From Parabacteroides sp. (GTDB lineage: Bacteria > Bacteroidota > Bacteroidia > Bacteroidales > Tannerellaceae), in assembly GCA_017937385.1 (NCBI GenBank), contig JAGBDR010000068.1, positions 1 through 38,597 of the forward strand: 38,597 nt of DNA, read 5' to 3'. Positions within the stretch are counted from its first letter, which is position 1. Each line of letters starts with the position of its first letter. The notes beneath the pieces are model-generated. The model was not told where the DNA came from. It worked only from the letters and a program-made list of their open reading frames with translations, and did no database searches. Position numbers and translations under genes: made by a program. Positions 15,758 through 24,119 of this stretch are shown in pieces.

Positions 15758-16500
15758 TATTTCGTCCTATCCATCTCGGCCGGCACCAAACCTTGCCGCG
15801 GAGCCGGTCTTTCCATTTGTGCCGGTTCCTGCCGCGGAACAACCGCCGGAACCGGGTTGACAACTACAGGTGCGGAATCTGCCGGTGCTGTAGTCTGGGT
15901 AGAATCAGCAACTGCCGATTCGCTTACAGGGAATACTCCCTGAGAGTTGAATATCTTATATTGAGTCATATTCTGATTCGATTCAAATCCGATACCCGTT
16001 ATGATCTTATCATCCTCCTGTATCCGGATGTATTTGTCAGAATAGACTTTTTCCGCTTTCTGGTCCCAAAAAAGCAAAGAAGTTTCAAACTTTTTTCCCT
16101 CCAGATTCTCCACCTTCACATTGCCTATCAGTTTCCATAATCCTTTCTTTTCATAGTTATAAGCCGTATCCGCTTGAAGACTTGCTTCTATATGGAACAA
16201 GGTATCGAACTTTTCCACATAAATGCCTTCAGGGAAATAGGAGAACGGCTCTTTCGCCTTATCGAACTTCAGAAATTCTTTGGCAGAAGCCCGATAACGC
16301 GTAATTCCCGAATCTGAAAACTGAGTCGTATAATCAGTCGTTCTCAACGTATAGGTGGTCTCCGGGTCAAAAGCGACCTCCACGACCTCCTTTTTATCTC
16401 CGCCGCAAGAGGCTGTAAATAAAAGAAGCATAACAACTACCACTAAGATAGTTGTTATGCCTTGTTCGTTCGTTTTACAAAGAAAACGGTTCTTGATCAT
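15757..16500 (-). CDS. lptC: LPS export periplasmic protein LptC
   Basis: 247 residues. An N-terminal hydrophobic segment (15-31) ends in a lipobox-like FTAS-C32, so in this lineage it may be lipid-anchored rather than helix-anchored. The body shows the LptC/OstA-like jelly-roll repeats: 'TTDYTTQFSDSGITRYRASAKEFLKFD', 'FPEGIYVEKFD', 'LQADTAYNYEKKGLWKLIGNVKVENLEGKKFETSLLFWDQKAEKVYSD'. It bridges the LptBFG transporter to LptA or its equivalent. A low-complexity tail rich in P, A and V (from about residue 205) has no counterpart in E. coli. It is preceded within 2 nt by the TPR gene. Confidence 0.87.
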   Translation of the reverse strand: MIKNRFLCKTNEQGITTILVVVVMLLLFTASCGGDKKEVVEVAFDPETTYTLRTTDYTTQFSDSGITRYRASAKEFLKFDKAKEPFSYFPEGIYVEKFDTLFHIEASLQADTAYNYEKKGLWKLIGNVKVENLEGKKFETSLLFWDQKAEKVYSDKYIRIQEDDKIITGIGFESNQNMTQYKIFNSQGVFPVSESAVADSTQTTAPADSAPVVVNPVPAVVPRQEPAQMERPAPRQGLVPAEMDRTK

Positions 16501-16502
16501 GA

Positions 16503-17867
16503 TTATCTGATTGTAACAGTCTCACCAATCCAGCCTCCGATTCTAAAAACTTTCCCCTTTTCCAGATCCGGATGCATGAAAACTTCTTCTGTTGAAGGAA
16601 GGTGAGCACGATAAGTACCAACCAATTTGCCAGCGTCTTCTGCTACATTCTGATCGACCTGTCTTGCTTTTTCAAACTTATCAATAGCTGCATAGTAAAC
16701 AACTTTTGCCAAAACAGCATCGTTCGGATAGATCGATTTTGCAGATTTAGCATACATATTTCCGATCAGGATATACGGCGAACCGTAGTCCGGATTCGTT
16801 TCGATCGCTTTCTGGCAATATTGTCTTGCTTTTGACAGATTGTTCTGTTCGAACAACAATACGCCGATCAGATAATAATCTTCAGCCTTTGAAACAGCAT
16901 CCGTTTCCATATTGGCAGCTTCCTCAAAATACTGGATAGCCTTATCATAATCTTTCGCTTTTACCGCCTGTTTGGCAATACCCAAAGCGGCATCCGCACT
17001 CGGTTCCAACTTGTAGGCATAAGCGGCAGCTGCATAGAAAGCTTCGATTTCCTGGCAACGCACACGTCTCAACAAAGAGACGATTTCTTTCAAGGCATTC
17101 AGATCGTCCTTAGCAGCTTCTACTTTAGAAGCATACATATTCTGCAATGTTTCACAATCAGCAGCACCACTTCCGGCAAAACCTCCGTCGATAGCTGATT
17201 TATAAGTAGTCAAGTTCTTGACTTCTTTCTCGTTATTTGCAGCTTGAGCTGCTGCCAACTGAGTTGCAATGATCTTAGAACACTTCAAATAGTCTTCCAG
17301 ATACGTCCCTTTGAAATTGGGATCAGCCAACAGTTGACGGTGAGAAGCCATCATATACAAGGAAATCCCCATCGCTTCGGTATTTTCACCGAACTCATTG
17401 ATTACCTCGCCCAACCAAGCATAATACACTTTCGGATCTGCATCATCCCCTTTCAGACGAACATAATCAGCTGCCTTGCGAGCGACAATCCAATCCTTAC
17501 CATACTTCCGGTCATTACCGAAATACTTCACACGCGTATCATAAACTTTCATCAAATCATCGATAAGAGCCGCCTTTTTGGCAGGATCTTTCTCTGTGTT
17601 GATTTTCCAGTCCATGATTCTCACACCATACAAGTAGATGTCTTTATGAGCACCCGGGCATTCCGTATAAGCCTGATGCCAGAACTCATAAGCATCCTTG
17701 AAATTCCCTGCCTTAGCATAAGGGACAAACAAGCTGATATTGGTAATGCAACGTACACTGTCTTCACCAGAACCGAACGGAGTACCAGTATCCACACCTT
17801 TTTGTGCATAAGCTCCGAATGACATCATCGAGCATCCGAGAGCTAACAATAATACTTTGATCTTCAT
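16503..17867 (-). CDS. Secreted TPR protein of the coaX-lptC run
   Basis: 454 residues from the ATG at 17867. The signal peptide 'MKIKVLLLALGCSMMSFGAYA' precedes the mature start QKGVD. TPR-type helices fill the rest; the clearest are 'KAKDYDKAIQYFEEAANME', 'AEDYYLIGVLLFEQNNLSKARQYCQKAIETNPDYG' and 'SPYILIGNMYAKSAKSI'. The protein should be periplasmic or outer-membrane associated and act as a binding scaffold. A slightly longer frame from a TTG at 17900 exists, but the ATG start gives a normal signal peptide. It is placed between a predicted outer-membrane barrel and lptC in a packed run. No specific function is recognised. Confidence 0.82.
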   Translation of the reverse strand: MKIKVLLLALGCSMMSFGAYAQKGVDTGTPFGSGEDSVRCITNISLFVPYAKAGNFKDAYEFWHQAYTECPGAHKDIYLYGVRIMDWKINTEKDPAKKAALIDDLMKVYDTRVKYFGNDRKYGKDWIVARKAADYVRLKGDDADPKVYYAWLGEVINEFGENTEAMGISLYMMASHRQLLADPNFKGTYLEDYLKCSKIIATQLAAAQAANNEKEVKNLTTYKSAIDGGFAGSGAADCETLQNMYASKVEAAKDDLNALKEIVSLLRRVRCQEIEAFYAAAAYAYKLEPSADAALGIAKQAVKAKDYDKAIQYFEEAANMETDAVSKAEDYYLIGVLLFEQNNLSKARQYCQKAIETNPDYGSPYILIGNMYAKSAKSIYPNDAVLAKVVYYAAIDKFEKARQVDQNVAEDAGKLVGTYRAHLPSTEEVFMHPDLEKGKVFRIGGWIGETVTIR

Positions 17868-17896
17868 ATTTATGTCTATTAAAGTTAACGATTTAA

Positions 17897-19186
17897 TCAA
17901 TCCATTTTCCGCTTAAAGAACCACAATTCATTGAATGTATAGTTCACGGTAAAACGGAAATATTGTTCATCAATCATATTCATCTTCACTTCCGGTTTCT
18001 TTTTCATATACTCAAACGAGATGTTGATCAGCGAACGATTGTCAATCAACGGCAATCCAAGACCGACACTTGCTCCAACCTCGTTATAACCATCTCCGGA
18101 AGGATTGGCTTCCGTACGGTTCATCCGAAGATACGAATTACCGTAGTGGACACCTACACGATAGTGCATCCGGCGAAAATAGGATTTACGCATATAATCC
18201 GGTATATACTCGCCACCTACAGCTATCCGGTAACGGTTCCTGAAATGGCCTTTCTCCCCAAAGTAAAGCATTTTTCCCCAATCTTCATAAGAAAAATCGG
18301 CTGCCAATGTCAATTTATTTTGTTTCACATACGAAAGGCCCACTCCATACTTATTCGGAAGCCCGAATTCCTTATCCGTTATGGTATCAGAAGAGATGAC
18401 CTCATCCCTGTAACCACTATTACTCAAGGTTTCCGTATAATTATAGGAATCGGCATTCAGGTTCTTTTTAGGTGAAAACACCAACCCCAATGTAATACTT
18501 TCCGTCTTGCTGAACGGATGCGTATACTGTACACCGAAATCCATGACCAGATCCCGTACCCGCAACTCTTGATTGCGCGAAGTATTATAAGCACTTCCTC
18601 CTTCCGAGGACATATTTACCAATTGCGAATGTTCGATATTGCCGAACAAGAAACCGAAATTGGCACCCACAGCCAAGCGTTTTTTCCAAAGATCAATGGA
18701 AATACCTCCATATAAATCGCTCAACCCGCCTGAACCATTATAGGTTTCCGTAAATGTAACCCCTTGCTCGGTACGCAAAGCGCCAAATTTATAACCGACA
18801 TAAGAATAGGGCAACAATCCGAAACTCAAAGCAACCCGACGATGAATCGGGAATTGCATGGCTATATATTCCAGATTCCCGTTAATGTCATGCTGACGGA
18901 CATTTCCATCATCAAACCAAGACAATTGGCCAGCTACACCAAAATCAAAGAGAAATGTCAGGGAGTCCATACAACTGTATGAAGCCGGGTTCATCGGATT
19001 TATCTGTTTCGGCGAACGTAATCCGTAACCGACACCGCCCATCGCTCGACCTGCACCAAACGAACGTTCTCCCAAATCTCCATATCCGAAACGGGTATAA
19101 GGCGAGTTTGTATTGTTTTGCGCCATCAAAGGCAGCAGCATGAATATAAGAACGCTTGTTAGTAATACCTTATTAATCTTCAACAT
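17897..19186 (-). CDS. Predicted outer-membrane beta-barrel protein
   Basis: 429 residues. A signal peptide of about 22 residues ends 'PLMAQ'. The mature part begins 'NNTNSPYTRFGYGDLGERSFGAGRAMGGVGYGL' and continues with alternating aromatic and glycine strands to the very end ('EQYFRFTVNYTFNELWFFKRKMD'), as in FadL/OMPP1-like barrels of Bacteroidetes. It should sit in the outer membrane. The cargo or function is unknown. Its start overlaps the coaX stop by 14 nt, so it belongs to the coaX operon, and the downstream TPR protein and LptC fit an envelope-biogenesis theme. Confidence 0.85.
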   Translation of the reverse strand: MLKINKVLLTSVLIFMLLPLMAQNNTNSPYTRFGYGDLGERSFGAGRAMGGVGYGLRSPKQINPMNPASYSCMDSLTFLFDFGVAGQLSWFDDGNVRQHDINGNLEYIAMQFPIHRRVALSFGLLPYSYVGYKFGALRTEQGVTFTETYNGSGGLSDLYGGISIDLWKKRLAVGANFGFLFGNIEHSQLVNMSSEGGSAYNTSRNQELRVRDLVMDFGVQYTHPFSKTESITLGLVFSPKKNLNADSYNYTETLSNSGYRDEVISSDTITDKEFGLPNKYGVGLSYVKQNKLTLAADFSYEDWGKMLYFGEKGHFRNRYRIAVGGEYIPDYMRKSYFRRMHYRVGVHYGNSYLRMNRTEANPSGDGYNEVGASVGLGLPLIDNRSLINISFEYMKKKPEVKMNMIDEQYFRFTVNYTFNELWFFKRKMD

Positions 19187-19901
19187 TATACTCTAAGATT
19201 CTGTTTAATCCTGTCAACACTAAATTAATATCTGCAAAGATGGAGTTTTTTAGCCGTCTTTCAAAATAAAACGAATGACCACCTGTTAAAAAAACAAAAA
19301 GATTAGGATATTTTAGCCGAAGCTTTTCAATATATCCATCCATCTCGCACACGATACCATTCACGACTCCGGCCCGGATAGCAGTTTCCGTATCGGTTCC
19401 GACCAACGGTACCTCCTCTTGTTCGACCACAAGAGGCAATTTCTTCGTAAACTGATTCAATGCTCTGAACCGGGTTGTCATTCCAGGCGAAATATTCCCT
19501 CCTAAATAAGAACCGGAAGCATCAATCAATTCGTATGTAATAGCTGTTCCGGCGTCAATCACCAGCAAATCCTTTCCGGGTTGCAGATAATTAGCCCCGA
19601 CAGCGGCAGCCAACCGGTCTCGACCCAACGTCTCAGGCGTTTTATACCGCACCTGAATCGGAAGAGACACCGTTTCGTCCAACAACACAAAATCCCGAAG
19701 ATTGCTTTTCAGATATGCAACCAGTTCGTCATCCCGATCTATCACCGTCGAGAATATCCCTTTCGTCAACGGATATTTCTTAAAGATAGAAGAGACGACT
19801 TCCACATCGAATTTCTTAAATACAAAAGAGACCTCCATCTGCCTCCTATCGTATACGGCAACCTTCGATGATGTGTTTCCTTGTTCTATAATAAGATTCA
19901 C
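19173..19901 (-). CDS. coaX: Type III pantothenate kinase CoaX
   Basis: 242 residues from a GTG start at 19901, chosen because the protein then begins 'VNLIIEQGNTSSKVAVYD', where type III kinases begin. The open frame continues about 77 codons further upstream, but that part is hydrophobic nonsense and overlaps the divergent gene at 20037. Signatures: the ATP loop EQGNT (usually DxGNT, here Glu for Asp), 'YKTPETLGRDRLAAAVGA' and 'VIDAGTAITYELID'. It phosphorylates pantothenate, the first step to coenzyme A, and is insensitive to CoA feedback in characterised relatives. It heads the run leading to the outer-membrane barrel, TPR protein, lptC and CNNM gene. Confidence 0.93.
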   Translation of the reverse strand: MNLIIEQGNTSSKVAVYDRRQMEVSFVFKKFDVEVVSSIFKKYPLTKGIFSTVIDRDDELVAYLKSNLRDFVLLDETVSLPIQVRYKTPETLGRDRLAAAVGANYLQPGKDLLVIDAGTAITYELIDASGSYLGGNISPGMTTRFRALNQFTKKLPLVVEQEEVPLVGTDTETAIRAGVVNGIVCEMDGYIEKLRLKYPNLFVFLTGGHSFYFERRLKNSIFADINLVLTGLNRILEYNVED

Positions 19902-20001
19902 GTGTCTGAATTTTTCCGCAAAGAAAAACAAAAATGATGAGATTACAGACATATCGAAGGCATAAAGTACAAAAAAGAAGAGTTGAATATGAAAAAACGA
20001 G

Positions 20002-20009
20002 TATCTTTG
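20002..20009 (+). promoter_or_regulatory. -7 element for the AAA/PD-(D/E)XK gene
   Basis: TATCTTTG, 27 nt before the ATG at 20037, with a TTG at 19983-19985 upstream. Good -7 match, slightly short spacing. Confidence 0.6.
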
Positions 20010-20036
20010 TAAGGAAATATTCAAAAGCGACCCGAT

Positions 20037-21587
20037 ATGAGCAACAAAATCTATCCTATTGGCATACAGAATTTTGAAAAGATTCGTAAAGACGGTTATT
20101 TCTATGTGGATAAAACGCCTTGGATTTACCAACTGGTCAAGACCGGCAGCTACTATTTCCTGAGCCGTCCGCGCCGTTTCGGAAAAAGTTTGCTAATCTC
20201 GACACTCGAAGCCTATTTCCAGGGGAAAAAGGAACTTTTCGCAGGGTTGGCGATGGAAACATTAGAAAAAGACTGGATCAAATACCCGATCCTTCATATC
20301 GACCTGAACACCCAGAAATACGACACTCCGGAAAGTCTGGAAGACAAGCTCAACGGTATCTTATATGAATGGGAATGCCTCTACGGAGCGTCTCCAGCCG
20401 AGAAATCCTTGGCCATGCGTTTCGAAGGCATCATCGAGCGGGCTTGCCGGAAAGAAGGACAACGGGTCGTGATTCTGGTTGACGAATATGACAAACCCAT
20501 GTTGCAGGCAATCGGAAACGAGGAACTGCAAAAGAATTTCCGTGAAACGCTGAAAGCCTTTTATGGTGCCTTAAAAAGCAAAGACGGTTGTATCAAATTC
20601 GGAATGCTGACCGGTGTAACCAAATTCGGCAAAGTCAGTGTCTTCAGTGACCTGAACAACCTGGACGACATTTCCATGCGGAAAGAATATGTGGGACTAT
20701 GCGGGATAAGCGAACAGGAACTTCATGACAATCTGGAAGAAGAACTCCACGAGTTTGCAGATGCACAAGAAATGACGTACGAGGAACTTTGCGACAAATT
20801 GAAGACCTATTACGATGGTTATCACTTTACCCACAACACAGTCGGCATATACAACCCGTTCAGCCTCCTCAATGCTTTCAAATATAAAGAGTTCAACAGT
20901 TATTGGTTTGAGACGGGAACCCCGACTTATTTGGTCACGCTCCTGAAACAACACCATTACGATCTGGAACGAATGGCACATGAAGAAACAAGTGCCGATA
21001 TTCTGAACAGCATCGATTCAGCCTCTACCAACCCGATTCCGGTTATTTACCAAAGCGGATATCTGACAATCAAAGGGTATGACCAAGAATTCGGTATGTT
21101 CCGCTTGGGTTTCCCTAATCAAGAGGTGGAAGAAGGCTTCATTCGCTTTTTATTGCCATTTTATGCACATATAAACGCAATCGAATCTCCATTCGAAATT
21201 CAAAAATTTGTCCGAGAAGTACGTTCCGGTGACTATGATTCTTTCTTCCGCCGCCTGCAAAGTTTCTTTTCCGATACGCCTTATGAACTGATCCGGGATC
21301 TGGAACTGCATTACCAAAACGTTCTTTTCATCGTTTTCAAACTGGTCGGTTTCTACGTAAAAGCTGAATATCACACCAGTGAAGGACGTGTCGACCTCGT
21401 GTTGCAGACCGACAAATTCATTTATATCATGGAATTCAAACTCAACGGAACCGCCGAAGAAGCTCTGCAACAGATCCATGACAAACAGTATACACTGCCT
21501 TTCGAAACAGACAGCCGCAAACTGTTTAAGATCGGTATAAACTTCAGCTCCCAAAAACGGAACATTGAGAAATGGATGGTGGAATAA
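20037..21587 (+). CDS. AAA-ATPase-like protein with PD-(D/E)XK nuclease domain (DUF1703 type)
   Basis: 516 residues. 'YPIGIQNFEKIRKDGYFYVDKTPWIYQL' at the start and the P-loop variant SRPRRFGKS (43-51) define the AAA-ATPase-like family; 'RVVILVDEYDKPM' is the Walker B region (about residue 147). The C-terminal domain holds the nuclease core 'GRVDLVLQTDKFIYIMEFKL', with Asp near 453 and the ExK pair near 466-468. Such proteins are abundant, often multicopy, in Bacteroidales, and their role is unknown; mobile or defensive roles are suspected by domain content only. Both cores look intact. It is a single gene, divergent from coaX and convergent with the propeller gene. Confidence 0.92.
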   Translation: MSNKIYPIGIQNFEKIRKDGYFYVDKTPWIYQLVKTGSYYFLSRPRRFGKSLLISTLEAYFQGKKELFAGLAMETLEKDWIKYPILHIDLNTQKYDTPESLEDKLNGILYEWECLYGASPAEKSLAMRFEGIIERACRKEGQRVVILVDEYDKPMLQAIGNEELQKNFRETLKAFYGALKSKDGCIKFGMLTGVTKFGKVSVFSDLNNLDDISMRKEYVGLCGISEQELHDNLEEELHEFADAQEMTYEELCDKLKTYYDGYHFTHNTVGIYNPFSLLNAFKYKEFNSYWFETGTPTYLVTLLKQHHYDLERMAHEETSADILNSIDSASTNPIPVIYQSGYLTIKGYDQEFGMFRLGFPNQEVEEGFIRFLLPFYAHINAIESPFEIQKFVREVRSGDYDSFFRRLQSFFSDTPYELIRDLELHYQNVLFIVFKLVGFYVKAEYHTSEGRVDLVLQTDKFIYIMEFKLNGTAEEALQQIHDKQYTLPFETDSRKLFKIGINFSSQKRNIEKWMVE

Positions 21588-21602
21588 CCTTCCGGAAGTG
21601 AC

Positions 21603-23183
21603 CTATTCTATCCCCGAAATCTCAACAATCCGTTTCCGGTCAAGAGCGAAAGCATAGATTTTTCTCCCGATAGAAAACCGATCGGAAGAAACACGCAATA
21701 CGGCTGTCTTGATTCCTTCGGGATTCAGCAATAAAACATTTTTCTTATAATCCACGATCGAAGATCCGTCTTTCAGCAATTCGTAAAATCCGACTTCGGA
21801 AAAAGGGAATGATTGCAAGACATTCAAGGACAAGTCAACATCAAAGACCTTTCCTTGATCCGTATAAATAAAGTAGGCAGGTTCGCCCACTGCTTCATTA
21901 TACTTTTTAAAAACGGAGTTACTTTTGTCTTCCAGATAGAAAGGGCGTTTCAACAGCCCGATTATCTTACCGAACGCTTCGACATTCCATGAATGTACCT
22001 TAACAGAATCAGAACCGAGCGGCGCAACCATCATCCGATCTTCAAACAACGCAACCATACACCCTTTTTCCCTGTCCACCCAGAAATCTTCGAGCATCTC
22101 CTTCTTCTCAGACAAATAACAGAAGTTCGTATTTTTACCAGACTCCTTTTCAAAACCGGCAATAAAAGGCCGGCCTATCTTGGCCCGTAGCTTATTCTTT
22201 GCATACGAATAGGTATGATTCCTGAAGTTATCCCGATAGCCGAACCCATGATTCACCATATACAAACGACCATCATAAAAAAAGAGCGTCGAATTGGAAC
22301 CCGTATTTTCCGGTATCGGATATCCCCATTTCATATCCAACTGACGATCCAGACAAAGCAATTGTTCCCGATTGGCGACATACAACAGCGAATCGTCCGG
22401 CAAAACATTGGAAACAAGATCCACCACCACATTATTACCATAAGGAAAGAAACCGACTCCGGTCAAAGCACCGGCAACAAGCCCTAAAGCACCTACTGCC
22501 GCAGCAGACCGGTAATCATCGACACCGGTTTTCATCGGGAAACTATGACCGGAACCATCAGACAAGTTTACGGTATGAAGTCCGTCAGAAACAATCAGCC
22601 TCGTCGAATCGTCCAGCATAAAACTTTCATTCCAACCGTACCGATGACTGATTTCCCGCTTCCACAACATATTACCGGTAAGCAAATCATATCCCTGCAA
22701 TTGTTTGGAGACTCCATCCATAACACTGCCCTTATAAGCCAGCAACCGATTATCCGCCGTATTCAGCGAATAAGGAACCATTTTCTTACCGGCCCATATT
22801 TCCGCCCCCGTCCGTAAATCAAGCAAAAAGCATTTATCTTTCGAAACAAAAGAAACTCCCTGATCGGTGAGTTTGGCCTCCTGTGCAAAATAATTGATCG
22901 GTCGTTGCCACAAGACCTTTTTATCAGATAGGGAAATCATCCATATATCTCCGGTATTTTTCACGGAAGTCTCTTTTTTATTCAAATCACGCCCCTGTAC
23001 CAACAAGAACGTTCCGGTAGAATCAGCACTCACTGACTGTATCCAACAAGGGAAGTCCATGCATTCTCCTGTCAGGACAGTGCTATCCATCCGAACTCCG
23101 ATCGTATCTGTCAAAAAGGTTTGTGCCTCTCCCCCGGCAATATTCCAAACGACCGTTACCAATAACAAACATAAATATTTCAT
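21603..23183 (-). CDS. Secreted PQQ-type beta-propeller protein
   Basis: 526 residues. A signal peptide ends around 'AGGEAQ'. The remaining sequence is a series of WD/PQQ-like blades: 'DIWMISLSDKKVLWQRPINYF', 'CFLLDLRTGAEIWAGKKM', 'LQGYDLLTGNMLWKREISH', 'LLCLDRQLDMKWGYPIP'. PQQ-coordinating residues cannot be assigned, so it is more likely a binding or scaffold propeller than a dehydrogenase. The start at 23183 is chosen over an ATG two codons upstream because a GAGGA lies 7 nt before it. It is a monocistronic minus-strand gene with a 15-nt gap to the convergent AAA gene. Confidence 0.8.
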   Translation of the reverse strand: MKYLCLLLVTVVWNIAGGEAQTFLTDTIGVRMDSTVLTGECMDFPCWIQSVSADSTGTFLLVQGRDLNKKETSVKNTGDIWMISLSDKKVLWQRPINYFAQEAKLTDQGVSFVSKDKCFLLDLRTGAEIWAGKKMVPYSLNTADNRLLAYKGSVMDGVSKQLQGYDLLTGNMLWKREISHRYGWNESFMLDDSTRLIVSDGLHTVNLSDGSGHSFPMKTGVDDYRSAAAVGALGLVAGALTGVGFFPYGNNVVVDLVSNVLPDDSLLYVANREQLLCLDRQLDMKWGYPIPENTGSNSTLFFYDGRLYMVNHGFGYRDNFRNHTYSYAKNKLRAKIGRPFIAGFEKESGKNTNFCYLSEKKEMLEDFWVDREKGCMVALFEDRMMVAPLGSDSVKVHSWNVEAFGKIIGLLKRPFYLEDKSNSVFKKYNEAVGEPAYFIYTDQGKVFDVDLSLNVLQSFPFSEVGFYELLKDGSSIVDYKKNVLLLNPEGIKTAVLRVSSDRFSIGRKIYAFALDRKRIVEISGIE

Positions 23184-23378
23184 ATTCATTCCTCACTTTT
23201 TATCAAGAACTCCGATCAAGAAGAAATATTATTTTTTCCATTCTCCCATTTCTCCTTTTTGAACATACCTCACCTTTTAACGTAGGAAACTTTCGGAAAC
23301 AAGTACAAAGACATCCACAAACTATCCGCCCTTTTTAAAATAATCCTCATTTCCCGAACATTTTCCTCTGATCTGTCG

Positions 23379-23386
23379 TATATTTG
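23379..23386 (+). promoter_or_regulatory. -7 element for the HU-like/DUF4105 operon
   Basis: TATATTTG, a perfect TAnnTTTG match. Transcription from here would give a leader of about 130 nt that contains all four palindromes at 23404-23488. Confidence 0.65.
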
Positions 23387-23403
23387 TAGCCCTGCGATCT
23401 GCC

Positions 23404-23488
23404 TGTCGACAATTGTCAGCAAGCCTGCCGATAATTGTCGACAAGTTTGCCGACAGTTGTCGGCAGGTCTGCCGATGATTATCGGCAG
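23404..23488 (+). promoter_or_regulatory. Array of four palindromes in the HU-like gene leader
   Basis: Four related inverted repeats of 18-20 bp start at 23404, 23425, 23448 and 23469, so they are spaced 21-23 bp apart, about two helical turns. The third (TGCCGACA-GT-TGTCGGCA) and fourth (8-bp arms, 4-bp loop) are perfect; the first two are degenerate. They lie between the predicted promoter and the ATG at 23525, so they could be operator sites or RNA hairpins controlling the HU-like gene. Confidence 0.75.
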
Positions 23489-23524
23489 GCGGTCGGATAG
23501 GCAGGAAAAACAAAAACAGATACA

Positions 23525-24106
23525 ATGGCAATCAAATTCAGCGTACACAAAACTCCGCAGCCGAACGGCAGGAAAGGACAACAACAAACACATGCACGGG
23601 CAATCGCGCGTAGTACACAGAAAATGGACGATATCTGTGCCTTAGTCTGCGAACGGGGTTCTATCTCATCGGCCGACGTCAAAGCCGTGCTCGATTCTTT
23701 CGTCTGGGTAATCGGGCATTCGCTCAAATATGGCGACAACGTCGAGCTGGAAGGCTTGGGGCACTTCTCGCCATCCTTGCGCACGCTGAAATTGCCGGAT
23801 GGCAGATCGGTCGTAAAACTCGACAATGTAAACTTCCGTTGTTCGGAAAAGCTGAAGAACGAATTGAAATCCGTCCAGTTGGAAAAGGTCCAAACGGCTG
23901 CCAGCTACACGCCGGAGGAGCGCAGAGCGAGAATGCTGGACTATCTGCACGGCCATGAAAGCATCACGACGATCATGTATGCCAAATTGAACGCCTGCTC
24001 CCGCTACCAGGCGACTGCGGACCTGAAAAAATATATCGAAGAAGGGCTCTTGTGCCGCATCGGAAGCAGCACGCACGTGACCTATCTACTGGCAGAAAAC
24101 GATTAA
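23525..24106 (+). CDS. HU-family DNA-binding protein with C-terminal winged-helix-like extension
   Basis: 193 residues, about twice a normal HU. Residues 1-120 fit the Bacteroidetes HU-HIG type: 'SSADVKAVLDSFVWVIGHSLKYGDNVELEGLGHFSPSLRT', 'VNFRCSEKLKNELKS'. After a linker, 'YTPEERRARMLDYLHGHESITTIMYAKLNACSRYQATADLKKYIEEGLLCRIG' reads as a winged helix-turn-helix (about 127-190). It therefore probably binds DNA with two domains, as an architectural protein or specific regulator. The palindrome array in its own leader is an obvious candidate target. The DUF4105 gene follows after 13 nt. Confidence 0.85.
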   Translation: MAIKFSVHKTPQPNGRKGQQQTHARAIARSTQKMDDICALVCERGSISSADVKAVLDSFVWVIGHSLKYGDNVELEGLGHFSPSLRTLKLPDGRSVVKLDNVNFRCSEKLKNELKSVQLEKVQTAASYTPEERRARMLDYLHGHESITTIMYAKLNACSRYQATADLKKYIEEGLLCRIGSSTHVTYLLAEND

Positions 24107-24119
24107 CAACTTCCGATTT

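Noticed and set aside
19902-20132. 77-codon N-terminal extension of CoaX
   Set aside because: It has no family counterpart, overlaps the divergent gene at 20037, and type III pantothenate kinases begin at the nucleotide loop.
20037-21587. A full defence system around the AAA/PD-(D/E)XK protein
   Set aside because: Domains would permit it, but both neighbours are ordinary genes (coaX and a secreted propeller), and the family is widespread as single genes.
23404-23488. CRISPR array
   Set aside because: Repeats are only 18-20 bp palindromes with spacers of a few bases; no unique 30-bp spacers and no cas genes.
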